Source: FACHB-T130 sp042747725
GTDB lineage: Bacteria > Cyanobacteriota > Cyanobacteriia > Cyanobacteriales > FACHB-T130
Direction: 5' to 3'
Assembly (NCBI RefSeq): GCF_042747725.1
Contig: NZ_JBHZGO010000115.1
Span: 1 to 64,000, forward strand
DNA length: 64,000 nucleotides
The translations under genes were made by a program, and so were the position numbers. Below the pieces are notes generated by a model. That model had not been told where the DNA came from. It saw only the letters and a program-made list of their open reading frames with translations, and searched no databases. This document shows positions 34,880-43,505 of the stretch, piece after piece; position 1 is the first letter of the stretch, and every line of letters starts with the position of its first letter.

Positions 34880-37267
34880 ATGAACACCACCGACGCTCAT
34901 CAACATACTCCCCTCATCCTCGTCGTAGATGACGACAAATTCATGCGGCTTCAACTTCGCCGAGCGATGGAACAAGCCGGATACCAGGTAGCAGAAGCAA
35001 GCGACGGAGAAGAGGGTTTAGCCGCCTACACGCGGCTAAACCCAGATATTGTGCTGCTGGATGCCATGATGCCAGTGATGGATGGCTTTACCTGCTGTCA
35101 TCTATTGCGTACACTTCCAGAGGGCGATTCTCATGGAGAGACGTTTGGCGATTCGGCTACAGCGACGCGAACTGCTGAAAAAAATCGCCCCCTAGGAGGA
35201 TCGCGAAACACACCCGTATTGATGATTACGGCTCTTGAAGATCAAGAATCGGTCGATCAAGCATTTGAGGCGGGTGCCATCGATTACATTACCAAACCGA
35301 TTCACTGGGCTGTCCTGCGTCAGCGCGTGCGTCGTGTCCTCCAAGCTAGTCAGGCAACAGAGGAATTGCGACAGCAAACTGAGCGGGCGCAACTGAGCGA
35401 GGAGCGACTGAGGTTAGCCCTAGAAGCTGCCCACATGGGCACCTGGGACTGGAATATCCAAAGCGGCAGAGTTGTTTTCTGTGGGACTACGGAAGCGAAT
35501 TTTGGTCTTACTCCAGGCTCCTTTGACGGCACCTATCAAAGCTTTCTCACCAGAATCCATCCTCAAGACCTCGAATTAGTCACTCAAGCTTTGGTACGCA
35601 CCGTGGAAGAAGGGGCGGACTATGACATCGAATACCGCATTATTTGGCCTGATGGTAGCGTTCATTGGATAGCAAGCAAAGGTCAAGTTTATTACGACCA
35701 AACCGGCAAAGCCATCCGTGTGAATGGCATCAACATGGACATCACCGAACGCAAGCACTCGGAACAAAAAATTGGCGAACAAGCTGCCCTACTGGATATC
35801 GCCACAGACGCAATTCTGGTTCAAAATCTAGACAATCAAATCTTATTTTGGAACCAAGGTGCGGAACGTCTCTATGGCTGGAAGCAAGAAGAAGCCCTCG
35901 GCAAGAACACCGCTCAGCTTTTGCATAAGCAAATTTCACTAAAATTTCAAGCAGCCCAAAAAACTCTCATCGAGGAAGGAGAGTGGTATGGGGAGTTGTA
36001 TCAAATCACCAAATCCGGTCGGGAAATCATTGTTGAAAGTCGCTGGACGCTAGTGCGCGATGAGGCGGAAAACCCAAAAGCAATTCTGATTGTCAACACA
36101 AATATTACCGAAAAAAAACAACTAGAAAGGCAGTTTCTCCGCGCTCAGCGCATGGAGAGCTTAGGAACGCTGGCTAGCGGCATTGCCCACGATTTAAACA
36201 ATGTGCTAGCGCCTATTTTGATGTCAGTTCAACTTCTGCAAATCAAGATCCAGGATCGTCAGAGTCAACAGCTGCTTTCTATCCTCGAAACCAATGCCAA
36301 ACGCGGAGCTGATTTGGTTAAACAAGTGCTTTCATTTGCGCGGGGCATGGAAGGCGAACGGACAAATCTCCAAGTCGGGCACCTGATTTTTGAAATTGCG
36401 AAGATCGCAAATGAAACTTTTCCTAAATCAATCGAGATTCATACTGATATCCAGACGAGAGAACTTTGGGCTGTTTCTGGCGATGCCACACAACTACATC
36501 AGGTACTCATAAATCTTTGCGTCAATGCTCGTGATGCCATGCCAGATGGCGGGACGTTGAAGATTTCTGCCGACAATATAGTAATTGATGAAAACTATGC
36601 CAGGATGAACACAGGTGCAAAAGTGGGTTCCCATGTTCTTATTAGTGTCTCTGATACTGGAATGGGGATGTCTCCTGAGATGCTTGATAGAATCTTTGAG
36701 CCATTTTTTACCACTAAAGAAATTGGCAAAGGTACGGGTCTGGGTCTTTCAACTGTGCTTGGCATCATCAAAAGCCACGGCGGTTTTTTGAATGTATATA
36801 GCGAAGTGGGAAAAGGCACCGAATTTAAGGTTTACTTGCCAGCAGTCCAGGGGAAATCAACACCGCAAGTTATAGAAAATCAATCTAATCTGCTAACTGG
36901 GAACGGCGAGTGGATTCTGGTTGTTGATGACGAAGCTTCAATTTCTCAAGTGACTCAAGCATCTCTAGAAACCTATGGTTATAGAGTTTTAACTGCTAGC
37001 GATGGGATTGAGGCAGTCGTACTGTATGCCCAGCAGAAAAAAGAAATTAGTGTTGTACTCCTCGATATGATGATGCCGTCTATGGACGGACCAACAACGA
37101 TTCGCACGCTACAAAAAATTAACCCGCAAGTTAAAATTATTGCGGTTAGCGGACTCTTATCTAACGATAGGGTGAATGAACTGGCTCGCGCTGGGGTCAA
37201 AACCTTTTTGTCAAAACCCTACACTACAGAAGAGTTGTTGAAAACTCTACATGAGGTAATTATCTAA
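34880..37267 (+). CDS. Hybrid histidine kinase (REC-PAS-PAS-HisKA-HATPase-REC)
   Basis: The 795-residue soluble protein begins with a receiver (LILVVDDDKFMRLQLRR, DAMMPVMDG, TKPIHW; residues 12-155). Two PAS/PAC modules follow (about 175-300 and 300-420; WIASKGQVYYDQTGKAIRVN is a PAC signature). A histidine kinase core has LASGIAHDLNNVLAP (phospho-His near 438) and GKGTGLGLSTVLGI. A C-terminal receiver has ILVVDDEASISQ and DMMMPSMDG. The first receiver contains a ~27-residue insertion of repeat-like DNA (35128-35208). Its ATG is 2 bases after the previous stop, so it belongs to the RsbQ-kinase operon and may receive phosphate from the upstream Hpt. Confidence 0.9.
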   Translation: MNTTDAHQHTPLILVVDDDKFMRLQLRRAMEQAGYQVAEASDGEEGLAAYTRLNPDIVLLDAMMPVMDGFTCCHLLRTLPEGDSHGETFGDSATATRTAEKNRPLGGSRNTPVLMITALEDQESVDQAFEAGAIDYITKPIHWAVLRQRVRRVLQASQATEELRQQTERAQLSEERLRLALEAAHMGTWDWNIQSGRVVFCGTTEANFGLTPGSFDGTYQSFLTRIHPQDLELVTQALVRTVEEGADYDIEYRIIWPDGSVHWIASKGQVYYDQTGKAIRVNGINMDITERKHSEQKIGEQAALLDIATDAILVQNLDNQILFWNQGAERLYGWKQEEALGKNTAQLLHKQISLKFQAAQKTLIEEGEWYGELYQITKSGREIIVESRWTLVRDEAENPKAILIVNTNITEKKQLERQFLRAQRMESLGTLASGIAHDLNNVLAPILMSVQLLQIKIQDRQSQQLLSILETNAKRGADLVKQVLSFARGMEGERTNLQVGHLIFEIAKIANETFPKSIEIHTDIQTRELWAVSGDATQLHQVLINLCVNARDAMPDGGTLKISADNIVIDENYARMNTGAKVGSHVLISVSDTGMGMSPEMLDRIFEPFFTTKEIGKGTGLGLSTVLGIIKSHGGFLNVYSEVGKGTEFKVYLPAVQGKSTPQVIENQSNLLTGNGEWILVVDDEASISQVTQASLETYGYRVLTASDGIEAVVLYAQQKKEISVVLLDMMMPSMDGPTTIRTLQKINPQVKIIAVSGLLSNDRVNELARAGVKTFLSKPYTTEELLKTLHEVII

Positions 37268-37294
37268 TGCAAGAGTTACAGCAGCCGCTCAACT

Positions 37295-37387
37295 CAGGAC
37301 TCGCCGCACATCACCACATCTGCCACCGCAACTACAGGGGGATTGCCCCTACAAAACGCTATATGTATAAGCTTTGCATAAGTCCTG
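37295..37387. mobile_element. MITE family A, copy 1
   Basis: This 93-bp element ends in TGCATAAGTCCTG on the right and a degenerate CAGGACTCGCCGCA on the left. It is flanked by AACT on both sides (37291-37294 and 37388-37391), a likely target duplication. The interior GGGGGATTGCCCCTACAAAA is shared with the copy at 40819-40910. Confidence 0.75.
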
Positions 37388-37390
37388 AAC

Positions 37391-37515
37391 TGATGTCATA
37401 CTTCATCTGCATGATTTCCTGACGACAAACGTGCCAAAAGTAAAATGCGATATTGAGGATTCCCAATAACTTCGTTCCATCTTTTAGCATTGCCGGAGTA
37501 CCATGACCCCGGCTA
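37391..37515 (-). pseudogene. Fossil C-terminus of a paralogue of the membrane protein at 29442-30134
   Basis: The minus strand reads RGHGTPAMLKDGTKLLGILN, then IAFYFWHVCRQEIMQMK. This aligns with GIGTPLILEDGTKFLGLINI, then ILYFWSVCQGEI at the C-terminus (about 190-230) of the intact protein. The upstream part is missing, replaced by the GT2 gene end at 37520. The 3' side is cut by a MITE at 37387. Confidence 0.82.
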
Positions 37516-37519
37516 CAGT

Positions 37520-38479
37520 TTAGGTAGAAGCCGTCCTGTAGGTGGCATTTTCTTGGGGAACGGAGGGAGCCTGAGAATTAATTTTTCTGGAATAAGTAAC
37601 TCTGGCTAAAGAACTCCAGGCGGCAGGTGAAAACATGGCTGGATATGCCATCTTCAGTGCCATTAGGATTTTTCCTTGCTTCAGTCCTACTAAACTCCAA
37701 TGCAGCTTGAGAAACGCCTTGATTTCCTCAAGTTTCGGAATAGATGAGCGATATTTTTCATGCACTAACGGGTAGATTCTTTCCTTGATTAAGATATTTG
37801 TTTCTAACCGTTTTTGCAGTGAAAACTTCTGATTGCATCCACCAGGCCATAATGTCCGGAAGGTAAGATACTGATTAACAAATGCAGCATCCCCATATTG
37901 GGCAATTTTCACCCAAGAGTCGATGTCGTCGCAGTTGCCATCTAAAGCCGAATCCCAACCGCCTGACTTGATAAAGGCATCTTTTTTGAAGGCAACTTGA
38001 ACGGGTGTACCAAAAGGAACCACTTCCATCAACATCCCGTAGTGGATATCCTCTTGTTTCACGTAAAATATTTTGCCAGGACCGCTTGGCTTGGTGCGGG
38101 TAACTTCTTCACCGTTGACATCAACTTGAACGGCTTGACACGAACAAATCGCTGCTTGGGGACGTTGAGCGATCGCTTTTACCATTTCCCAGATGCAGTT
38201 GGGTGCCAGATAGTCATCATCATCCAGCGGTTTGATCCAGTCTCCCGTTGCCACGGCAACCCCAGCATTTACGGTCGCAGAGTGACCGCTATTGACTGGG
38301 TTGCGGTAATAAACCACGCGCTCGTCGCCCAAGCTGCGGACGTATTCTTCTGTACCGTCCGAGGAACAGTCATCTGCTACTACCACTTCGCAGGGCAAAG
38401 TTTGCGCTAGCGCCGATTCAATAGCCCGCCGCAGTAGCGGTAAACGATTATAAGTTGTAATTACGATGCTAAATTTCAT
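37520..38479 (-). CDS. GT2 family glycosyltransferase
   Basis: The 319-residue protein has FSIVITTYNRLPLLRRAIES, EVVVADDCSSDGTEEYV and WIKPLDDDDYLAPN (DXD-type metal site). SGGWDSALDGNCDDIDSW is the acceptor-side motif. There are no membrane helices. It is isolated from the main glycan cluster and transcribed toward the sensor-kinase operon. It probably belongs to an older neighbourhood with the membrane protein whose fossil lies directly downstream. The acceptor cannot be deduced. Confidence 0.87.
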   Translation of the reverse strand: MKFSIVITTYNRLPLLRRAIESALAQTLPCEVVVADDCSSDGTEEYVRSLGDERVVYYRNPVNSGHSATVNAGVAVATGDWIKPLDDDDYLAPNCIWEMVKAIAQRPQAAICSCQAVQVDVNGEEVTRTKPSGPGKIFYVKQEDIHYGMLMEVVPFGTPVQVAFKKDAFIKSGGWDSALDGNCDDIDSWVKIAQYGDAAFVNQYLTFRTLWPGGCNQKFSLQKRLETNILIKERIYPLVHEKYRSSIPKLEEIKAFLKLHWSLVGLKQGKILMALKMAYPAMFSPAAWSSLARVTYSRKINSQAPSVPQENATYRTAST

Positions 38480-39102
38480 TATTCAGCGCCTCTCCTGAGT
38501 TGTTATAAAGCGATTTGATATTCAGCGATTATTCTACGATGCAGTTTTCTGTCTAAACCATGAGCCTATTCTATAGTTTGTCAATCCGTTGTTCTACTTT
38601 TTTCAGTCCTTAGGAAGATGAACCAACTGCTTCTTGCTTACGTATATATACAAGGATCAGTTCGTAGATAGAGGAATTGACGGTAAAATTTTTCCGTGTA
38701 AACACTTATCTTAAACATTTTTGTTAAAGAAATCATCAAGCTAAGTTAAAGATAATGTAGAATCCGGAGACTTTTCTTAAAGTTTTCGTGAAGATTCAGA
38801 GCAACCATTATAAACTCGGATTTTTGTATCACTTGATACAGTGAAGTTTCCAAAAGAGGCGAGCGATCGGGAACCCGATTCTACAGCATCAACCATGTTT
38901 TTACGGACGATAGTCTCGGCAGGTGTCCGGGAACTCAGCCAAGGAAAGAAGTTTCTATTGCTTTAGAGACGCTGCCGCCAGTTAGTCGGAGCGATGTCCC
39001 ATCATCTGCTTTTCTAGGCAGCTATAGTGGGATGCAAATGCCTACAGCACGCTGCGCTTACCGCGTAGCGATACTTGTAGCGGTTATCGCCGCCTAACCA
39101 TC
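38480..39102. other. Intergenic region between divergent genes
   Basis: This 623-bp spacer is AT-rich in its first half (probable promoters for both sides). Near 39043-39080 it carries the palindromic fragment CTACAGCACGCTGCGCTTAC...GTAGCG, a common cyanobacterial repeat type. A frame of about 60 codons without a start ends at 39097; I could not relate it to a known protein. Confidence 0.45.
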
Positions 39103-40509
39103 ATGAGCGAATTCCCAGATTTTTCCGATTTAGGCTATCAAGTCGAAAGGGAGCTAGGGCACAACCCTTGCGGGGGTCGAGTCACTTACCTAGCAAGCCG
39201 TACCAATACACAGCAGCGCGTCGTTATCAAGCAATTTCAGTTTGCCCATTCCGGTGCCCGCTGGTCAGACTACCAAGCTTACGAGCAAGAAATTAAGGTG
39301 CTACAGCAGCTGAACTCACCCAGCATTCCCCACTACCTCGATTCCTTTGAAACCCCAAGCGGCTTTTGCCTGGTTCAAGAATATAAACCTGCTTCCTCTG
39401 TCTCTACATCGCGTCACTTTACCCCAGAGCAAGTTAAGCAAATTGCCGTTGCCTTGTTAGAAGTTTTAGTCTACTTACAACAGCAAAATCCTCCGATTAT
39501 CCATCGAGATATTAAGCCGGAAAATATCTTAGTGGATGAACAACTGAAAGTTTACCTGGTAGATTTTGGCTTGGCTCGCATCGGAAGTGGGGAAGTCGCC
39601 GCCAGCAGCACCATTAAAGGCACGTTGGGATTTATGCCGCCAGAACAGGTATTCAATCGCCAACTGACCCAAGCATCCGACTTATATAGTCTCGGTGCAA
39701 CGCTGATTTGCTTGCTCACCCAAACCAAATCCACTGAAATTGGCAATTTAGTTGATGAAGCTTATCGGATCAATTTTAAGCAAATGGTGCCGCATCTGAG
39801 TCGGCAATTTGTGGACTGGCTCTCAAAAATGACGGCACCCAACTGCAAAAATCGCTATCCCAATGCTGTCACTGCCATAGAAGCACTCAAGCCGATTGAT
39901 GTTCGCCGCCGCGTCCTGGTGCCAATTGATATTGTCCGCTATGCTACGTCATTCGGAACTCTAGACCGTCCCACAAAAACCAAGATTCTCGCCGCCGGAT
40001 TAGTGCTAACATCCCTGGGGTTTGCCACGATCAAGGACAGACCCAGTTTAGTCAAAGCGGATCTCGTCAGGCAGTTGTTGGAAACTAACCACTGTGACAG
40101 ATGCGACTTAAGCAGTGCCAACTTGGGTCGAGCCGATTTGAGTAACGCCTATCTAACGGGTGCCAACCTTCGGGATGCCTATCTCAGGGGTGCCAACCTC
40201 ATCGGTGCCGACTTGACGGGTGCCGACCTCAGGAATGCTTACCTGGCAGTTGCCGATTTAACCATTGTTGACTTCAGGGGTGCCAATCTCAGAGGTGCTG
40301 ACCTCCAAGATGCGTACTTGGGGAGTGCCGACCTCAGAGGTGTCAAACTCAGGGATGCCAATTTAGAAGGCGCTGACCTGGAGGGTGCCGACCTAACGGG
40401 TGCCGACCTCAGGGGTGCGAACCTCAAAGATGCCAACTTAGAGGGTGTCAATATAACTGGAGCCAAGCTGACAGATACCATCATGCCCGATGGCTCGATT
40501 CATCGATAG
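39103..40509 (+). CDS. Serine/threonine kinase with pentapeptide repeats
   Basis: The 468-residue protein carries a Hanks-type kinase domain in residues 12-270: VVIKQFQF (ATP-anchoring Lys), IIHRDIKPENILV (catalytic loop), LVDFGLARIG (DFG) and KGTLGFMPPEQ. A short hydrophobic segment (about 289-306) is followed by about 26 A(D/N)LxG pentapeptide repeats (332-460) forming a right-handed beta-helix. It resembles the SpkB-like kinases of cyanobacteria but lacks their N-terminal Cys motif. The helix may dock substrates or partners. A truncated, MITE-disrupted paralogue of its first ~85 residues lies 130 bp downstream. Confidence 0.9.
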   Translation: MSEFPDFSDLGYQVERELGHNPCGGRVTYLASRTNTQQRVVIKQFQFAHSGARWSDYQAYEQEIKVLQQLNSPSIPHYLDSFETPSGFCLVQEYKPASSVSTSRHFTPEQVKQIAVALLEVLVYLQQQNPPIIHRDIKPENILVDEQLKVYLVDFGLARIGSGEVAASSTIKGTLGFMPPEQVFNRQLTQASDLYSLGATLICLLTQTKSTEIGNLVDEAYRINFKQMVPHLSRQFVDWLSKMTAPNCKNRYPNAVTAIEALKPIDVRRRVLVPIDIVRYATSFGTLDRPTKTKILAAGLVLTSLGFATIKDRPSLVKADLVRQLLETNHCDRCDLSSANLGRADLSNAYLTGANLRDAYLRGANLIGADLTGADLRNAYLAVADLTIVDFRGANLRGADLQDAYLGSADLRGVKLRDANLEGADLEGADLTGADLRGANLKDANLEGVNITGAKLTDTIMPDGSIHR

Positions 40510-40640
40510 CTCAATGCAAGTGGGTTTTCCAACTAGCGGTATGGATGCGCTGATAGTAAGAATAGAGCGATCGCATCCGCTACTTTTACAGCCATCTGTT
40601 ATAAAAAGCTCACCCCCTACATCTATCTATAGGTAGGATT

Positions 40641-41001
40641 ATGGGGAATTTAGCAGACTTTTCCAGCCAAGGCTATCAAGTAGAGCCAGAGCTAGGACAA
40701 AACCGCGCCGGGGGTCGAGTCACCTATCTGGCAACGAGTACAAAAACCCAGCAGCACGTTGTGATTAAGCAGTTTCAGTTTGCCCAATCCGGTGCCAGCT
40801 GGTCTGATGATGATGCTTCAGGACTTACGCAACTTGCGCGACATCTGGGGGCACCCACAAGGGGATTGCCCCTACAAAACGCTATGTGTATAAGCTTTGC
40901 GTAAGTCCTGTGCTTGCGAGCAAGAAATTCAACTACTGCGCTGTCTGAATCATTCCAGCATTCCCCAGTACCTCGATTCCTTTAACTCCATTCTTTTGTA
41001 G
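40641..41001 (+). pseudogene. MITE-disrupted, truncated paralogue of the adjacent kinase
   Basis: ATG 40641 reads DFSSQGYQVEPELGQ, GGRVTYLATSTKTQQHVVIK, closely matching the kinase at 39103. At codon 59 a 92-bp element (40819-40910) with a 5-bp duplication interrupts it. Removing the element and one TGCTT restores the frame as SDDDACEQEIQLLRCLNHSS, IPQYLDSF, collinear with SDYQAYEQEIKVLQQL, IPHYLDSF. The frame then ends at 40999-41001, and the rest of the kinase is absent. Confidence 0.9.
40819..40910. mobile_element. MITE family A, copy 2, with target duplication
   Basis: This 92-bp element has perfect 14-bp terminal inverted repeats, CAGGACTTACGCAA (40819-40832) and TTGCGTAAGTCCTG (40897-40910). 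The flanks are TGCTT at 40814-40818 and 40911-40915. It has no coding capacity and would need a transposase supplied in trans. It interrupts a kinase gene. Confidence 0.92.
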
Positions 41002-41143
41002 TTGTAGTTTGAAAACACGCCCTAGCCCTCTTCCTTACGAGGGAAGGGGAATCTTCAAACCCCTCCCGTGGTTGGGGAGGGGTCAGATCGGGACTTGACC
41101 AACAGCATCAATAACTAATGACTAATGACCACTAAAAGAATGA

Positions 41144-42244
41144 CTATTCTTCAATTTGCCATAAATCCTTGGTCATGTCTTCATCGACAATTTTCTTCGG
41201 ACGCAACACTAGGAGGATTTGTCCCAGGATGGGGACGGTAGGAGCATCGGGGAACCAGTGAAGTTGCAGGTGTCCTGACTGGTCAACTACAAAATAGCTG
41301 CTGGCATTCCATTCCTGTCGAGACCTATCAATAAGAACCAGAATTTCTTCCGGGTTGTTGGTATGTTGACTGGGCAACTGGCTGCTGTTGCAGAGAATGA
41401 CGACGGGATCTTGTGCTTTCAAGACGACTTGCCAACCGGGTAGAGACACCCAAGATCCACTCCAAGAAGTCTGTACTAGCCGGAATGGCTCAATTTGTTC
41501 CACTGGGGGAACTAATTGTAAGTCTGCGGGTGTCAAGGGCAGGGCACCGGCGACTGGTATCGTGCGAGGTAGTTGTTCTTCCTCGTCCAGTCGGTACAGG
41601 GGTAAAGCAGGGGCGCGACGAGGGGTAGCGCCTGCGACTCCTTCGGTTAGCATCTGTTCGATCTGATTTCGGGCAGTTTGGCTGTGAGCAAACATTAAGC
41701 CGCGAGCAACAAAACGCGATCGCTCTTGCACATTACTTAATTGTTTTGCCCGTCTCCAATACTGATAAGCAACCGCGTCTCCAGGATGGTCGGTAAATCC
41801 CTGCGGCAGAGTCCGCATCCGGGACAATTCTTTCACATCTTTGGCGACTTCACGGGCAACATCGGCGTCGAGGTTTCTGGATCGGATAAAGTCTGCTGTT
41901 GCTACCCGTTCTGGCTCAGTGAGAATCCGCAATTCGTATAAAATATCACTACCAGTGCGAGAATAGTGCGATCGCACTTCTTCCGATGCCCCACCATTGA
42001 CTAGAGATGTGTATACCTGTGCGCCCACAATTACTTGATTCTGATGCACTGGCTCAAAGCCGGTTGCCTCAAAAATCGCTTGGGTATTGTAACCGGCTTT
42101 TTGCAATTTGGCACAGGCTTGTCCCCAGTCAACCCAGGTTCCTTGTTTGCGGCGGAGCAAGAACAGTAAATCTTCAACATTCACGTTCGCTGACTCTGGT
42201 TGAAGGCTACGATCGGGAGTGTCTGAGGAAGGTGTTTCAGTCAT
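41144..42244 (-). CDS. raf1: RuBisCO accumulation factor 1
   Basis: Raf1 is the dimeric chaperone that binds RbcL dimers and helps assemble the RbcL8 core before RbcS joins. The 366 residues fit the family. The N-terminal helical domain has VEDLLFLLRRKQGTWVDWG, GYNTQAIFEATGFEPVHQN and AYQYWRRAKQLSNVQERSRF. A proline-rich linker near 210-225 leads to the C-terminal beta domain (about 230-350), which dimerises in the known structures. It is divergent from a response regulator, with 245 bp of shared upstream DNA. Confidence 0.93.
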   Translation of the reverse strand: MTETPSSDTPDRSLQPESANVNVEDLLFLLRRKQGTWVDWGQACAKLQKAGYNTQAIFEATGFEPVHQNQVIVGAQVYTSLVNGGASEEVRSHYSRTGSDILYELRILTEPERVATADFIRSRNLDADVAREVAKDVKELSRMRTLPQGFTDHPGDAVAYQYWRRAKQLSNVQERSRFVARGLMFAHSQTARNQIEQMLTEGVAGATPRRAPALPLYRLDEEEQLPRTIPVAGALPLTPADLQLVPPVEQIEPFRLVQTSWSGSWVSLPGWQVVLKAQDPVVILCNSSQLPSQHTNNPEEILVLIDRSRQEWNASSYFVVDQSGHLQLHWFPDAPTVPILGQILLVLRPKKIVDEDMTKDLWQIEE

Positions 42245-42489
42245 AATGACCCCAAAAAGCTTTTCATCGCTATCAAGCGACCAGGAACGTTTTTAAATGT
42301 ATCGCGTTCGGGTCACGAATATATTTACATGGCAAGTTTAGTTTGGATGTCTGGTCTGTTTGACGCAAACCGGGAATTCCTGGTTACGTCATTTGTTCCG
42401 AAAGTGCTACTGAACAATCGGTCTTAAGATAGATGTTTTTCGCATCTAAATTTGCATTAACAAGTTGACCAAGAGTTTGTTGTATCGTT

Positions 42490-43437
42490 ATGGACAATGC
42501 TATTCCAGAGCTTGATAGTATCAGCCGTCAGTTAATGAGTCTAGAACGCCCCAAGAAGCCCAAAATGTTGGTGGTAGACGATGAGCCAGATAATTTAGAC
42601 TTGCTCTACCGCACTTTTCGACGAGATTTCAATGTGCTGAGAGCCGAAAGCGGTATTCACGCCCTGGAAGTGCTGGCGACAGAAGGGGAAGTAGCCGTGA
42701 TTATCTCCGATCAGCGGATGCCAGAAATGAAGGGAACGGAATTTTTGAGCAGAACCGTGCCCAAGTTCCCGGATACGGTACGAATCATCCTCACGGGTTT
42801 TACCGATGTGGAAGATTTGGTAGAGGCGATTAATTCAGGACAAGTCTACAAGTACATCACCAAGCCTTGGGACCCCAACGAATTGAAGGCGGTAGTCCAG
42901 CGGGCAGCAGACACCTATGAATTGCTGAAGCAACGCACGGAGGAACTGCATCGCGCTCAAGCACAAACGGCACTGCTGGCAACGATTGTGCAAGTGGCTC
43001 AGGAGTCTCCCAATGTGGAAGCAACCCTGGAACCAATCGCCAGTGCCTTTGGCAATAATTTCTCAGCAGATGGCTGTATTTTGCAGCAGGTAGAGGGCAA
43101 TCAGCTGGTGGCGGCAAAAGGAACCTATAATGCCGTAGGCGACACGGAAAACTGGCTGGAAAAAGACCCTCTAGTAGAGGATGCGATCGCATCTGGGAAA
43201 CTTCAGGTTTGGGTGAATACTCCGGGAAATCCTCCTCCCACAGATATCGGACAATACCAAAGTTCCGGTCTCCAGGCGCATCTGATTATCCCCGTCATCT
43301 ACCGAGGTAACGTGCTGGCGGTGCTGTCGCTCCAGTGGAAACGACCCTGTAAACTGCGCGAAGATGAGTTGAAATTCATTCACTTATCCGCCCAGCAGGT
43401 GGCTCTGGTTCTGACCATGACCCGCACTCATCAGTAA
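42490..43437 (+). CDS. Response regulator with GAF output domain
   Basis: The 315-residue protein has a receiver (residues 24-140): MLVVDDEPDNLDLLYRTFRR, VIISDQRMPEMKG (phospho-Asp) and YKYITKPWDPNELK, the RpfG/HD-GYP-like receiver style. A coiled linker (about 145-175) leads to a GAF domain (about 175-310) ending with LSAQQVALVLTMTRT. There is no DNA-binding, kinase or cyclase domain, so it probably signals through protein contacts. It is followed 68 bp later by menG. I see no partner kinase nearby. Confidence 0.85.
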   Translation: MDNAIPELDSISRQLMSLERPKKPKMLVVDDEPDNLDLLYRTFRRDFNVLRAESGIHALEVLATEGEVAVIISDQRMPEMKGTEFLSRTVPKFPDTVRIILTGFTDVEDLVEAINSGQVYKYITKPWDPNELKAVVQRAADTYELLKQRTEELHRAQAQTALLATIVQVAQESPNVEATLEPIASAFGNNFSADGCILQQVEGNQLVAAKGTYNAVGDTENWLEKDPLVEDAIASGKLQVWVNTPGNPPPTDIGQYQSSGLQAHLIIPVIYRGNVLAVLSLQWKRPCKLREDELKFIHLSAQQVALVLTMTRTHQ

Positions 43438-43505
43438 TCGTTAATGGAAGAATGGTAATTCCCCAATTAGCGATTCTTCCATTAGCCGTTAGCAACTGTA
43501 ACATC

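Noticed and set aside
38900..39097. About 60-codon open stretch before the pentapeptide kinase
   Set aside because: It lacks a start codon, contains palindromic repeat DNA and matches nothing I recognise.
40239..40484. 81-codon minus-strand frame inside the pentapeptide kinase
   Set aside because: Its Ser/Ala/Pro/Leu-rich repeats are the antisense reading of the pentapeptide repeat DNA.
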